A stretch of DNA of 40,986 bases from an uncultured Aquimarina sp. (GTDB taxonomy: Bacteria > Bacteroidota > Bacteroidia > Flavobacteriales > Flavobacteriaceae): assembly GCA_947498785.1 (NCBI GenBank), contig CANMLS010000042.1:1-40986 (forward strand), in the 5' to 3' direction. Positions 16,935-26,200 of this stretch are shown here, in pieces. Both the position numbers and the translations under genes were made by a program. The notes beneath the pieces are model-generated. The model saw nothing but the letters and a program-made list of their open reading frames with translations, ran no database searches and had not been told where the DNA came from. Numbering within the stretch: position 1 is the stretch's first letter; each line of letters starts with the position of its first letter.

Positions 16935-17111
16935 GTTAAACCCGCTTTCTACATTAGAAAATCTATTACAGCCTGAAACTGCTTCAAAACCTTTCGCTTT
17001 GCGATATTTTTGAATTTCACCAGAACGATGCTATGCTAAAACTCAGAAAACATCAGCTTTTATCACATTTTCAATCTTCATAACGAAGTTATAATGTACA
17101 AAGCGGGTTAA
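16935..17111. repeat. MITE-like element with about 20-bp terminal inverted repeats
   Basis: The left end, AACCCGCTTTCTACATTA (16939-16956), is complemented by the right end TAATGTACAAAGCGGGTT (17092-17109), with a single mismatch. TTATGT occurs just outside each end (16928-16933 and 17116-17121), a possible target duplication. The roughly 135 bases between contain no gene. Size, ends and location suggest a non-autonomous mobile element or a family repeat; copy number cannot be judged from one window. Confidence 0.5.
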
Positions 17112-17196
17112 AAAATTATGTGTTGTAATTACATTGCAAATATGAAAATGATTAGCCACGGAGAGGCTACAAAAAACACACTATAAATTGTACTTT

Positions 17197-18234
17197 TTAT
17201 TTTCTATACTTCGTAGGCGAAGTACCTACATAGTTAGTGAAGAATGAAGAAAAATGATTAGCCTCTTCAAAACCTAAAGCATAGGCCACATCTTTGATAT
17301 TTTCATTTTCTTCTAACATCACCTTTGCAGATGAAATGATGTGTAAACGAATTAATTGCCCCAGAGAAGTATTCATTTTTTGTTTTACCTTTTTTGATAA
17401 TGTTTTTACACTAATATTCATCTCTTCGGCATAGAACCCAAGAGTGTGTTCTTCTTTATGAAATTCTTGAATAAGTGCCATAACATCCTGTGAGAAGGTA
17501 TCTCTATTTTGGTAATCAAAATTGTCTCTAAACTGTCTAGGAGTTTGCCCTACTTTGTTCTTAAAAAAACGATTAAAATATGCGGCATCCTTAAATCCCT
17601 GATCATAGGCAATCTCCTGTATGGTTTTATCGGTAAATGCTATATCCCTTTTACTTTCTGTAAGTTGTTTTTTATGGATTAGTTTATGGATAGAAATCCC
17701 AATTTTATCTTTAATCAAATGCTGGATATCGTATTGGGTATTTACCATAAAATCTATCAAAGATTTTGTATTGATCTGATTTGCAAATTCTGCATCTATT
17801 ATATCCTTTACATCAAATATAACCTGGTATTCTTCTTTATTGGCCTGAAAAGGGTTTTGCCAATACCACTGTTCTGTAGAGATATCAATAAGACTACTCA
17901 TCTTATCATTAAAGACAGTAGTATTTAAAAAAGATTGGCAATCTTCGCATTCTTTAAAATTGATGTACCCTAATGAAATAAGATGTTTAAATAAAATTCG
18001 TACATCTTTGGACTTAAATAGTATTTCATCAGGAAAATCAATAAATCGAACCACAAAATCATCTGACATGAATTTGATATATTGCCCTTTTTCCAGATAA
18101 ATGGCTTTATCCTTCCAATCGTTATAACTCTTAAAATCAACCTGAATATTACCAGTTCCTTTAAGAATATGAACTAGTGTATATTTAGTAATAAAATACA
18201 CTTTATTGATTTCGGCATTGATTTTCTTTACCAT
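17197..18234 (-). CDS. AraC-family regulator with two HTH domains
   Basis: 345 aa. Residues 1-110 look like a cupin-type sensing domain (VHILKGTGNIQVDF, GQYIKFMSDDFVVRF). A first AraC DNA-binding domain spans about 185-245 (FTDKTIQEIAYDQGFKDAAYFNRFFKNKVGQTPRQFR). A second spans about 255-345 (EEMNISVKTLSKKVKQKMN, then NIKDVAYALGFEEANHFSSFF and GTSPTKYRK). Tandem AraC HTH pairs in one chain are unusual and may bind paired half-sites without dimerising. It sits upstream of the NTF2-like and YHS genes on the same strand and could control them. Confidence 0.85.
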   Translation of the reverse strand: MVKKINAEINKVYFITKYTLVHILKGTGNIQVDFKSYNDWKDKAIYLEKGQYIKFMSDDFVVRFIDFPDEILFKSKDVRILFKHLISLGYINFKECEDCQSFLNTTVFNDKMSSLIDISTEQWYWQNPFQANKEEYQVIFDVKDIIDAEFANQINTKSLIDFMVNTQYDIQHLIKDKIGISIHKLIHKKQLTESKRDIAFTDKTIQEIAYDQGFKDAAYFNRFFKNKVGQTPRQFRDNFDYQNRDTFSQDVMALIQEFHKEEHTLGFYAEEMNISVKTLSKKVKQKMNTSLGQLIRLHIISSAKVMLEENENIKDVAYALGFEEANHFSSFFTNYVGTSPTKYRK

Positions 18235-18415
18235 TACAAAGGAGTTGACTTTATCTTAGTCGAAATTTATTCTTAAAATTAATATATCTAATAGTGTATT
18301 ACAAATTCACATATTCAACAAGAGATAAAATCTTAAGAAAAAAACTCAATCGTGAATTTATGATTTAAGTACTCAAGTTGACTAATTCCTTCGTTATGCT
18401 GTAAATAATGACTTT

Positions 18416-18971
18416 TTAAGATTGTTTCTTGCTGTACACTAATACTTGCCAACCAATCTTTGAAGTCACTAGAGGCACCGTAGTGGTATCATTTGTCGGC
18501 ATACACTTTATAACTTTATTCTTTTTGTCTCGTATTAACGGAGTTATAGTTCGGTTTACTGGATCTATAACACAACTTTCAGATTTACTCCCTTTTATCT
18601 TGCGAGCATAAAGGATTAAACCTAATTCAAAAGAAAAGGTATTTACAAGATTTTTATCCATAAAATTAGGATAACACGTTTTTTTAAAAGCATCTTTACT
18701 CATATTTTGCATGCCTGTGATCTTTTGCATACCTAGGTTTTTTAGACGTCCTACTTACTGCTATTTCTTTAATTATACCAACCGAAGAGTTTCTCGAATG
18801 TTCTAGAACTTTATTTAGACTTCTGCTATAGGTAGAATCTACTAATTTTTGGTCAATAATTTTAATATCTCTTTTAAAGGATATGCTTCCTTCTTGTGGG
18901 ATTAAGGGTATTTCGGGCTGAATAGAACAATTAACCAATATAAGCAAGCTGAGTGGTGTGTTGATTTTCAT
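18416..18971 (-). pseudogene. Probable lipoprotein gene split by a frameshift
   Basis: Two minus-strand frames overlap by 35 bases. The first starts at ATG 18971 (MKINTPLSLLILVNC, a good lipobox) and runs 91 codons to 18696. The second runs from about 18730 to 18416 without a signal peptide. Read with one frameshift near 18700-18730 they make a lipoprotein of about 180 aa, including FKKTCYPNFMDKNLVNTF and a Cys/Pro-rich DPVNRT segment. They could instead be two overlapping genes. No family is recognised. The gene lies upstream of the dual AraC regulator. Confidence 0.45.
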
Positions 18972-19091
18972 TTGTTTAGGTTCTAAAAGAGTTGATATTC
19001 TTTGCAATAATAAAGTATGCTTGTTTCATTTTTTGAAACTAGGTGAGTTCTGTTGAAGATTTTTCTTACTCTTTATTGCGTACTGTTGATG

Positions 19092-19114
19092 CTACGAAGT
19101 TATAAACTTCGTAG
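19092..19114. repeat. 10-bp perfect inverted repeat
   Basis: CTACGAAGTT, ATA, AACTTCGTAG. It has no adjacent T-run. It could be a transcription-factor site upstream of the split lipoprotein gene, which starts at 18971 on the minus strand. Confidence 0.35.
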
Positions 19115-19172
19115 AGCAGTTGTATTTCATTAGTAAATCGATTTTATCTCAACTTATTTTAGGACTGACATA

Positions 19173-19209
19173 TTTTAAAAACAAAAAACCCAAACAGAAG
19201 TTCGGGTTT
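19173..19209 (-). terminator. Terminator downstream of the tandem peptide genes
   Basis: On the minus strand, AAACCCGAAC, loop TTCT, GTTTGGGTTT (one G-U pair) is followed by TTTGTTTTTAAAA. It lies about 50 bases after the stop of the second peptide gene. Confidence 0.7.
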
Positions 19210-19258
19210 GTCTTGAATATTAATAGCTAATTGTCTTAATCAAGACCTACTCCTTATA

Positions 19259-19423
19259 CTAAATATATGGATCACTAGTTATGGGAACCGTTTTAGTGTC
19301 ATTGCAAATATCAGTGCGTTTAATTGGCGGAATAGATCCCCCTCTAACATGTTGAGGGTTTTCTAACTTCGTGATTTTAATTTTCTCTAATCCCAGTAGT
19401 CTTTTCTTTTTGTTTGTTTTCAT
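19259..19423 (-). CDS. RiPP precursor peptide 2 (lanthipeptide-leader-like)
   Basis: 54 aa from ATG 19423 to TAG. The N-terminal part, MKTNKKKRLLGLEKIKITKL followed by ENPQHVRGG, is nearly the same as in the upstream neighbour and has the Bacteroidota class I lanthipeptide-type leader pattern (basic start, L..EKIKI.KLEN, ending in GG). The putative 25-residue core begins SIPPIKRTDIC and contains one Cys and several Thr/Ser (DTKTVPITS). It shares C-x-D-T-x-K-T and a PI pair with the neighbour. No lanthionine synthetase or exporter is in the window. Confidence 0.65.
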   Translation of the reverse strand: MKTNKKKRLLGLEKIKITKLENPQHVRGGSIPPIKRTDICNDTKTVPITSDPYI

Positions 19424-19484
19424 ATGATTTTGATTTTATTAAAAATTTAGCTTTTTAAAATACGTACATATTTAAAATACTGAA

Positions 19485-19667
19485 TTAACCCCCATTTCCT
19501 GTCCCCTTAATCGGACTTGTTTTTGTAGTATCAACACATCCTCGGGCATCTCTGGTAATAGGTATAGGGTTACCACATCCTTTACCATTAATTACCTGAA
19601 TATTTTCTAATTTACTAATTTGGATTTTATCTAAACTGAGCCCCCTTTTCTTTTTGTTTGTTTTCAT
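19485..19667 (-). CDS. RiPP precursor peptide 1 (lanthipeptide-leader-like)
   Basis: 60 aa. The leader is MKTNKKKRGLSLDKIQISKL followed by ENIQVINGKG; the last residues resemble a double-glycine cleavage site with one Lys inserted. The core, CGNPIPITRDARGC followed by VDTTKTSPIKG, carries two Cys and several Thr/Ser, the raw material for thioether rings. A Gly-rich tail ends the peptide. It lies 61 bases upstream of its paralogue on the same strand. The upstream TPR-AraC regulator gene, also on the minus strand, is a plausible controller. Assignment rests on leader pattern and tandem duplication, not on nearby enzymes. Confidence 0.68.
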   Translation of the reverse strand: MKTNKKKRGLSLDKIQISKLENIQVINGKGCGNPIPITRDARGCVDTTKTSPIKGTGNGG

Positions 19668-19746
19668 AATAGTCGATTTATAAATTAAATTTTATTATTT
19701 ATTTGAAAATTATTCAAATAGTATTCCATAATTCATATATAACTCA

Positions 19747-21456
19747 TTATCCGTTATTTAATTGTTTAATAAAATAGGATGGATAAATCCCCGTTCTCTT
19801 ATGAAAAGCAGAAGAAAATGACTGTGCATTTTTAAACCCTACTTCTTCTGCAATAGCTTTGATAGTGTAAGAGCGTAATGCTTTATCTGTAGTAAGCTCC
19901 CCTACGGCAAAATCAACTCGTAATGTATTAAGATAATTTGCAAAATTCATATTCTTATGTACATTGATAATTTTGGATAAATATGCACTATTGGTTTGTA
20001 ATTCTTTGGCCAATGAATTAAGCGTATAATGTTTTTTTGAAAATTTAACCGATTCTTCAAAACCATGAAGTTTCTTTAATACCATTTCTATAACTTCTTC
20101 TGGAATATCAATTTCTTCTTTTTTTGAAATAGTATTGCTAATAGCAGTGAATTCTGGCTGACCTTGATCTTTATTTTTTTGTTCTTCGAGCAAATTCAAA
20201 AAACGTTTTTTATTAGCATAATTTCTATAAAAAAAGTACACTACAAGGACAACTAACATAATTAAGAATAGAATGAGTACTGCAATTGTTTCTCCCTTTA
20301 AATATGTTTCTTCCTGTAATCCATTAATCAATTTTTCTTTTTCGGCAATTAATTCTGCTGTATCGTATCGTTCATTAATATTTTTGGTCAGATAGATTTG
20401 ATTAGTATGTCGTATACTATCCAATCTTAGCAGCGTATTGATATATTCTATCTGTTTCTCGAGATCATTTTTTGATTTGGAATCTGCAATCAGATAATCA
20501 TAGGTATCTATTAATTCTGGAATAACATCTTCAGTTTCTTTAAGAATATGATCTACATTTTTAAAATATGATATACTATTCTCATCGTTCCCCAGTGCTC
20601 TATATGATCTGGCTATATAGTAATCACAAATAGCCATTCTTGTTTTTACCTCGTCAAAATTTTTAATGATATCCTTCCCTCTTTGCAGGCTATCAATTGC
20701 TGTTTTATAGTTTTTAGAAAAATACTCATACATCCCAGAGTACATCACAAAATGGGAGTATATGGATATGTCATTTGTTTTTAAAGTTTGGTGAATTCCT
20801 TTGTCAATATAACTTTTAGCCAAACTAAATTGATCGCTATAGATGTATGAATCGGTTAAAGCAAAAAGCACTCTATTATAATCAGATGGGGTTTTAAATT
20901 TAGGATTCTGATCCAGAAAGTTTAAGTGTCCCAAAAATATAGCCCGAGCTTCTTCTCTTTCTCCTGCATTATTTTTTAATAACCCTATATTGAATTTTAT
21001 AGATCGATATAAATATTCGTTTCCATTTTTTTTTGCAGCTTCTGAAGCCAATAAATACAACTCTAAAGCCTCTTTATAATTCCCCAATTCATACTGCGTA
21101 TTACCTTGTAACAGATATGCCTTTGCTGGGAAGTTTATATATTTTTTATCTTTGGTAATCTGGATCAAACTGTCAACATATTGTAATCTGGTAGACGGAA
21201 TTAATTCTGCTAAAAAGAAATATGCATTAGCCATACCTAGAGTATCAGAACGATACTTGGATTGGAAAAGGCATGATTCTAAGGTTTTGATTTTAAGACT
21301 ATCTGTTTTTTGATTTACAACTAAGGTTTTGATTGCACTATAACTTGAACCATTTTGATTTTTATCTTCTTTTTTATTCTGCCCATATCCCTGGTTTGCA
21401 TAAACAAGCAATATCAATAGGTAACCTAAAAATGTATACTTCTTAATCATAAGCAT
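19747..21456 (-). CDS. TPR-transmembrane-AraC regulator
   Basis: 569 aa. It has an N-terminal signal or anchor segment (YTFLGYLLILLVYANQGYG), then about 340 residues of TPR-like helices (AYLLQGNTQYELGNYKEALE). A transmembrane helix lies around 388-410 (IAVLILFLIMLVVLVVYFFY), and a C-terminal AraC HTH spans about 465-565 (LAKELQTNSAYLSKIINVHK, AEEVGFKNAQSFSSAFHKRTG). This is a Bacteroidota architecture: periplasmic TPR sensor, membrane helix, cytoplasmic DNA-binding domain. It is followed by the two peptide genes on the same strand, so it may regulate them or share their transcript. The stimulus is unknown. Confidence 0.88.
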   Translation of the reverse strand: MLMIKKYTFLGYLLILLVYANQGYGQNKKEDKNQNGSSYSAIKTLVVNQKTDSLKIKTLESCLFQSKYRSDTLGMANAYFFLAELIPSTRLQYVDSLIQITKDKKYINFPAKAYLLQGNTQYELGNYKEALELYLLASEAAKKNGNEYLYRSIKFNIGLLKNNAGEREEARAIFLGHLNFLDQNPKFKTPSDYNRVLFALTDSYIYSDQFSLAKSYIDKGIHQTLKTNDISIYSHFVMYSGMYEYFSKNYKTAIDSLQRGKDIIKNFDEVKTRMAICDYYIARSYRALGNDENSISYFKNVDHILKETEDVIPELIDTYDYLIADSKSKNDLEKQIEYINTLLRLDSIRHTNQIYLTKNINERYDTAELIAEKEKLINGLQEETYLKGETIAVLILFLIMLVVLVVYFFYRNYANKKRFLNLLEEQKNKDQGQPEFTAISNTISKKEEIDIPEEVIEMVLKKLHGFEESVKFSKKHYTLNSLAKELQTNSAYLSKIINVHKNMNFANYLNTLRVDFAVGELTTDKALRSYTIKAIAEEVGFKNAQSFSSAFHKRTGIYPSYFIKQLNNG

Positions 21457-21731
21457 AATTTTTCACAAAAATTCATTTATCAACTTCATAAAAACCAAAA
21501 ATCGTACCTTTTACACAAACAACTCAATATCAAATATTTAAAAATAATTAACATATTACCCATATAAATTCACTGTGTTAAACTCTAATCTATTGATTTT
21601 ATGAGAGCCAAGATAATTAATTTGATCAGAAAAGTTAATGTTATCCAAACACAACCTACCTTCAGGCAATAAAGTCAAGCCTTCTAAGTATTTATGAATT
21701 TGTGATTTAAATTTATAAACACCAGAAACTT

Positions 21732-21780
21732 TGTTTTGTGTTTTTCAAATATTTTAACGATAATCTGAAAACACAAAACA
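21732..21780. repeat. Imperfect inverted repeat upstream of the TPR-AraC gene
   Basis: TGTTTTGTGTTTTTC and GAAAACACAAAACA pair with one bulged T across a 20-base loop. It lies about 280 bases before the TPR-AraC gene start. Function unknown. Confidence 0.35.
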
Positions 21781-21837
21781 GATTTATCAGACTTATACTC
21801 ATCAGATATTATCGATTGAAATACCCAAATTAAAAAA

Positions 21838-21893
21838 GCTGTCTAAAAATTGTCATTCTGAGAAAAATTATGGAATAGCGATTTTTAGACAGC
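21838..21893 (-). terminator. Hairpin terminator of the 47-aa membrane protein gene
   Basis: GCTGTCTAAAAAT and ATTTTTAGACAGC form a perfect 13-bp stem around a 30-base loop. Minus-strand reading ends in a T-run (TTTTTTAATTT); plus-strand reading has CTTTTTA. Confidence 0.6.
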
Positions 21894-21949
21894 CTTTTTA
21901 TATATTAATCTGTTTTTTTATTGTTGATTTTCTGTTTATAAAATCAACA

Positions 21950-22093
21950 TTATCTTAAATATTTATTTTTCCTTTTGGTAGGTCTTTTAAAATACATCCT
22001 AGCTTTTATTTTATTATATAACAAAACTACAACTACAACTAAGCCTAATATTAATAATCCTCCTCTTCCTGTTAAGTATTCAAATATATCCAT
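21950..22093 (-). CDS. Tiny single-pass membrane protein
   Basis: 47 aa from ATG 22093 to TAA. A short N-terminus (MDIFEYLTGRGG) is followed by one transmembrane helix (LLILGLVVVVVLLYN) and a strongly basic tail (KIKARMYFKRPTKRKNKYLR), giving an N-out/C-in orientation by the positive-inside rule. It has a hairpin terminator downstream. The composition is typical of genuine small membrane proteins, but no family is recognised. Confidence 0.55.
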   Translation of the reverse strand: MDIFEYLTGRGGLLILGLVVVVVLLYNKIKARMYFKRPTKRKNKYLR

Positions 22094-22370
22094 TATAAAT
22101 AGTCTTCTTTTTTGTTCAAATATATTTAATTTTAAATAAGAAAAACCCTTTTAATTTTATTGCATATCTCTAATAAGACGAGGCAATATTGTATTTCCTT
22201 ACAACATAAATCAAATGTTTATCAAAAAGTAAACCCATAGACCAAAAGATCTGTTAAGGGTATGTATGAATTGCTATCATTTCTCAAAATTATTTAAGCA
22301 AAAAATATGAGCTTGTTCTAAAAACCCAAATGTATAGTTGGATTTTTGTTTTTTTATATGACGAGATATA

Positions 22371-22400
22371 TTCGTTATCATTGAGAAGTTACTATTTTTG
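22371..22400 (+). promoter_or_regulatory. Promoter of the PAP2 phosphatase gene
   Basis: TTCG (22371-22374), an 18-base spacer and TATTTTTG (22393-22400), which fully matches TAnnTTTG. The ATG at 22418 follows after 17 bases. Confidence 0.55.
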
Positions 22401-22417
22401 TTCCGTAAATTTTTACT

Positions 22418-23257
22418 ATGAATTATTTCAAGACCTTACTTGCTTATACTCTATTAGTTTTCATTACAACCTCTATTCATTCTCAAGATACTCAAAAGGA
22501 AATGACGACCTGGCAGATGATCAAATATGATGGAGCCTCAATTTACAAAGGAGTAAAACATACGTATACTCAACCTTTTAGATGGAAAGAAAAAGATTGG
22601 GCTACCTTTGGCGGAATAGTAGCAGGAACAGCTACTTTACTAGCCCTTGATGAGCCAGCTAATGAATATTTTGTAAAACAAGGAGAAGATATTCCCAGCG
22701 GAATACGAGAAGTAAGTTTTCGTTTTGGAAAACCTCTACTAAATTATGGTTTAACAACCAGCGTATATGCACTAGGATTAATTACCAAAAATGAAAAAAT
22801 TAGAAAGACCGGAGTTTTACTAATCGCTTCTGCAACTGCAGGAGGACTACTCCAAACCATGAGCAAAACATTAGTAGGTCGAGCAAGACCATTAACAGAT
22901 GAAGGAAATTTAAGTTTTCGATTCTGGTCTAGTGAAGCTGGATATCATTCTTTTCCTTCTGGACATACTATTCTATCATTTACTACTGCTTATGCCATAG
23001 GGAAACAGTTTAAAAACCCTTACCTCAAAGGAGGAATTTATGCTATTGGATTACTTTCTCCTGTATCTCGGTTATGGTCAGGAGCACATTGGCTTACTGA
23101 TGTAGTCTTAGGACTAGCTATTAGTGTTATTGTTGTTGATGGCATTGATAATTATTTAAACAGAACGGAACGATACGCCCATAATAATAAAAAGAATAAG
23201 ATACGATGGAATCTTAAACTAGGAGCAGGTCAAATAGGAATCGTCGGACAATTCTAA
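22418..23257 (+). CDS. PAP2-family acid phosphatase, exported
   Basis: 279 aa with a signal peptide (TLLVFITTSIHSQ). The three PAP2 signatures are intact: KTLVGRARP (KxxxxxxRP), PSGHT and SRLWSGAHWLTDV (SRxxxxxHxxxD). Hydrophobic segments lie around residues 60-78, 105-150 and 185-235. The family dephosphorylates lipid or polyprenyl phosphates such as phosphatidate, undecaprenyl-PP or lipid A at the membrane. The exact substrate cannot be told. The gene converges with the glycerol kinase fusion; a lipid/glycerol connection is possible but unproven. Confidence 0.9.
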   Translation: MNYFKTLLAYTLLVFITTSIHSQDTQKEMTTWQMIKYDGASIYKGVKHTYTQPFRWKEKDWATFGGIVAGTATLLALDEPANEYFVKQGEDIPSGIREVSFRFGKPLLNYGLTTSVYALGLITKNEKIRKTGVLLIASATAGGLLQTMSKTLVGRARPLTDEGNLSFRFWSSEAGYHSFPSGHTILSFTTAYAIGKQFKNPYLKGGIYAIGLLSPVSRLWSGAHWLTDVVLGLAISVIVVDGIDNYLNRTERYAHNNKKNKIRWNLKLGAGQIGIVGQF

Positions 23258-23282
23258 ATCGACACTAAAATGGTTTTCGTTT

Positions 23283-26200
23283 CTATTCAAATTCTTTTTC
23301 ATAATAGGTAGCAGCATCTTGTAGTAAAATATCCAAATATTTATTTTCGGCTTTAAGCCGAATTTCATCCCATTTTAAATATTTTATTAAATCTTCCTGT
23401 ACTAAGGATCTGTACCGATGTACACTTTGAATATCAAAATATAGTCTCCCTGTTCTTCTTACAAAAAAATCTGCCAGACTATTAGTCATTTCATGATGTA
23501 CACTATACCACAACTCTGCTCTGATTAATTTTTCTGCAACAGAATCGTTTAAAAAATAATTTACCTTATCTATAATAATATCAGCTTGTTTACCATAGGT
23601 AGAAGCCAAGTACCAACCATAATAAGGATCCTCATTTTTTAATTCTTTAAGACGTAGTGTAATCTGATTCTGATATACATTTACAGCTGCTGTATCTTCA
23701 AGTGGTGTACTCGTCAAAGGGATTTGTTGAGTATGAGACTTCAAAAATTTATCTCTTCTTTTGGCACTCATGGTCTTAAGTACCGTATCAATTACTCGTT
23801 GTGCCATCTTTCTATATCCAGTAAGTTTTCCTCCTGCAATAGAGATCAATCCTGTTTTTGAAACAAAAATCTCATCTTTTCTGGATAGTTCTGAGGGATC
23901 CTTTCCATCTTCATGAATCAATGGCCTAAGCCCAGCCCAATTTGATTCTATATCCTCCAGATCTAATTCTACACTGGGAAACATATTATTAATCGCATCT
24001 AATAGGTATTGGGCATCCATGGCCGTTGCTACAACACGATTAAGGTTTGCACTATAGTTTGTATCTGTAGTCCCTACATAGGTAGCTCTTCCTCTTGGTA
24101 TTGCAAAAATCATTCTTCCATCAGGAACATCAAAATAAATAGATTGTGTAAGAGGGAAACGCACTCTCGAGAAAACAAGATGAACTCCTTTTGTAAGATG
24201 CAGGTGCTTATTATTCATCGAATGATCTTTCTCTCTTAACAAATCTACCCAAGGTCCTGCGGCAGAAACAAAATTTCTGGAACGAATAGTGAAACTTTTC
24301 TTCGTATTGTGATCAATACATTTTAGACTTTTAATCTTACCTTCTTCACTATAATTAAAGGAAGTCATCTCGCAATAGTTTATACTATTTGCTCCAAAAG
24401 AAGCGGCTTTTTTAAGCAATTCTACAGTAAGTCTTGCATCATCTGTTCTATATTCTGCATAGTACCCTCCCCCTGTAAGCCCTTCTTTACTAAGTAATGG
24501 TTCCTTTTCTATTGTTTCCTGTGTACTTAACATTTTTCTTTTATCATCTCCTTCGACATTGGCAAGAAAATCATAGACTTTTAATCCTACAGACGCCATA
24601 AATTTTCCATATGTACCTCCTTCGATAAGAGGTAATAACATTTTTTCAGGAACCACTAAGTGAGGAGCAAGTTTATGCACTGTTGCTCGTTCGCTACCTG
24701 ATTCTTTTACCAAGCCTATTTCCATCTGCTTTAGATATCTCAGACCACCATGAATAAGTTTTGTTGATTTATTACTGGTTCCAGAAGCAAAATCATTTTT
24801 TTCTACCAAACATACTTTTAATCCTCTAGATGCTGCATCCAGTGCTATTCCTGCTCCAGTTACTCCACCACCTATGACAACAAGGTCATATTTTTCGTTT
24901 TTTGCACTCTGCAATTGCATCTCTCTATCTAAGACAGAAAAACGAATAGGCCCATCTTCTTTGACAGCCAACATATTTTTATTCACTGTTTTGGTACGTG
25001 CAACTGCTTGTTGCCACCCAGCATACTTACGACTGCGTTCATGTGCCGTAATTTCTGGAGCAAATATTGTGTCTATGGTTCTAATTTTTGAAATATCTTT
25101 CTTTGTCCATATCCCTGCTTTAATTCCTGCTAAAAACGCTGCACCCATAGCAGTAACTTCTAACATTTTTGGGCGATCAACCTCTACATTAAGAATATCT
25201 GACTGAAACTGCATTAGATAATTATTTGCTGATGCACCACCATCTACTTTGAGTTCTTTCATCTGTTTGCCGCTATCTTCTACCATCGCTTCCAATACAT
25301 CTCGCGTTTGGTAAGCCAATGCTTCTATAGTGGCTTTAATAATTTCATTTTTACCAGAATCCAATGTAAGTCCATAGATCGCTCCTTTGGCTTCCATATC
25401 CCAGTATGGAGCTCCTAATCCTGCAAATGCTGGTACAACATATAAGTCATCAGAAGTAGGAGTGGATTTACAAATAGCTTCTGTTTCTGATGCGTTATTG
25501 ATAATTTGAAGTTTATCTCGTAACCATTGTACAGATGCTCCTCCCACAAAAATACTCCCTTCTAATGCATATTTAATATTATCTTCTGGTAAGCTACAAC
25601 ATAATGTAGTTAGTAAACCGTTTTTGGATTTATATGGTTTTTTACCTGTATTAAGTAGCATAAAACACCCTGTCCCGTATGTATTCTTAGCAATACCAGA
25701 GGTATATCCTCCTTGTCCAAATAATGAGGCTTGTTGATCTCCTGCTACTCCATAAATAGGGATATCGTGCCCTTTGTAATTAATATTTCCAAAATCTGAA
25801 GAAGAATATTGCACCTTGGGCAGTACGGTTTTAGGAATATCCATTGCCTTTAACAATGTTTCATCCCAACATAAATCAATAATATTATACAGCATAGTTC
25901 TCGATGCATTAGAATGATCTGTAACATGCTTCGCTCCGTTAGTAAATTTCCAGATTAACCAAGTATCTATTGTTCCGAATAAAAGATCTCCATTCATTGC
26001 TTTTTCTCTGGCACCTTCGACATGATCCAATATCCATTTTAATTTTGTCCCAGAAAAATAAGAATCAATAACCAATCCTGTATGCTTAGATACATATTCA
26101 TCAAATCCTTGTGATTTAAGATGTTCACATATTTTGGTTGTTCTTTTATCCAACCAAACTATCGCATTGTATATAGGCTTTCCTGTAGTCTTATCCCAAA

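Noticed and set aside
16935..17111. CRISPR-like or riboswitch interpretation of the inverted repeat region
   Set aside because: There are only two inverted ends and no direct repeat/spacer pattern, and no known riboswitch core was recognised.
18470..18482. GAGGCACC matching the 3' end of tRNA-Phe as a possible attachment duplication
   Set aside because: Only eight bases match and they lie inside a reading frame 4.7 kb away with no element boundary; chance is sufficient.
24009..25206. Plus-strand open frames opposite the glycerol kinase fusion
   Set aside because: They lie antisense to a strongly supported gene, have odd composition and match no family; they are reverse-complement shadows.
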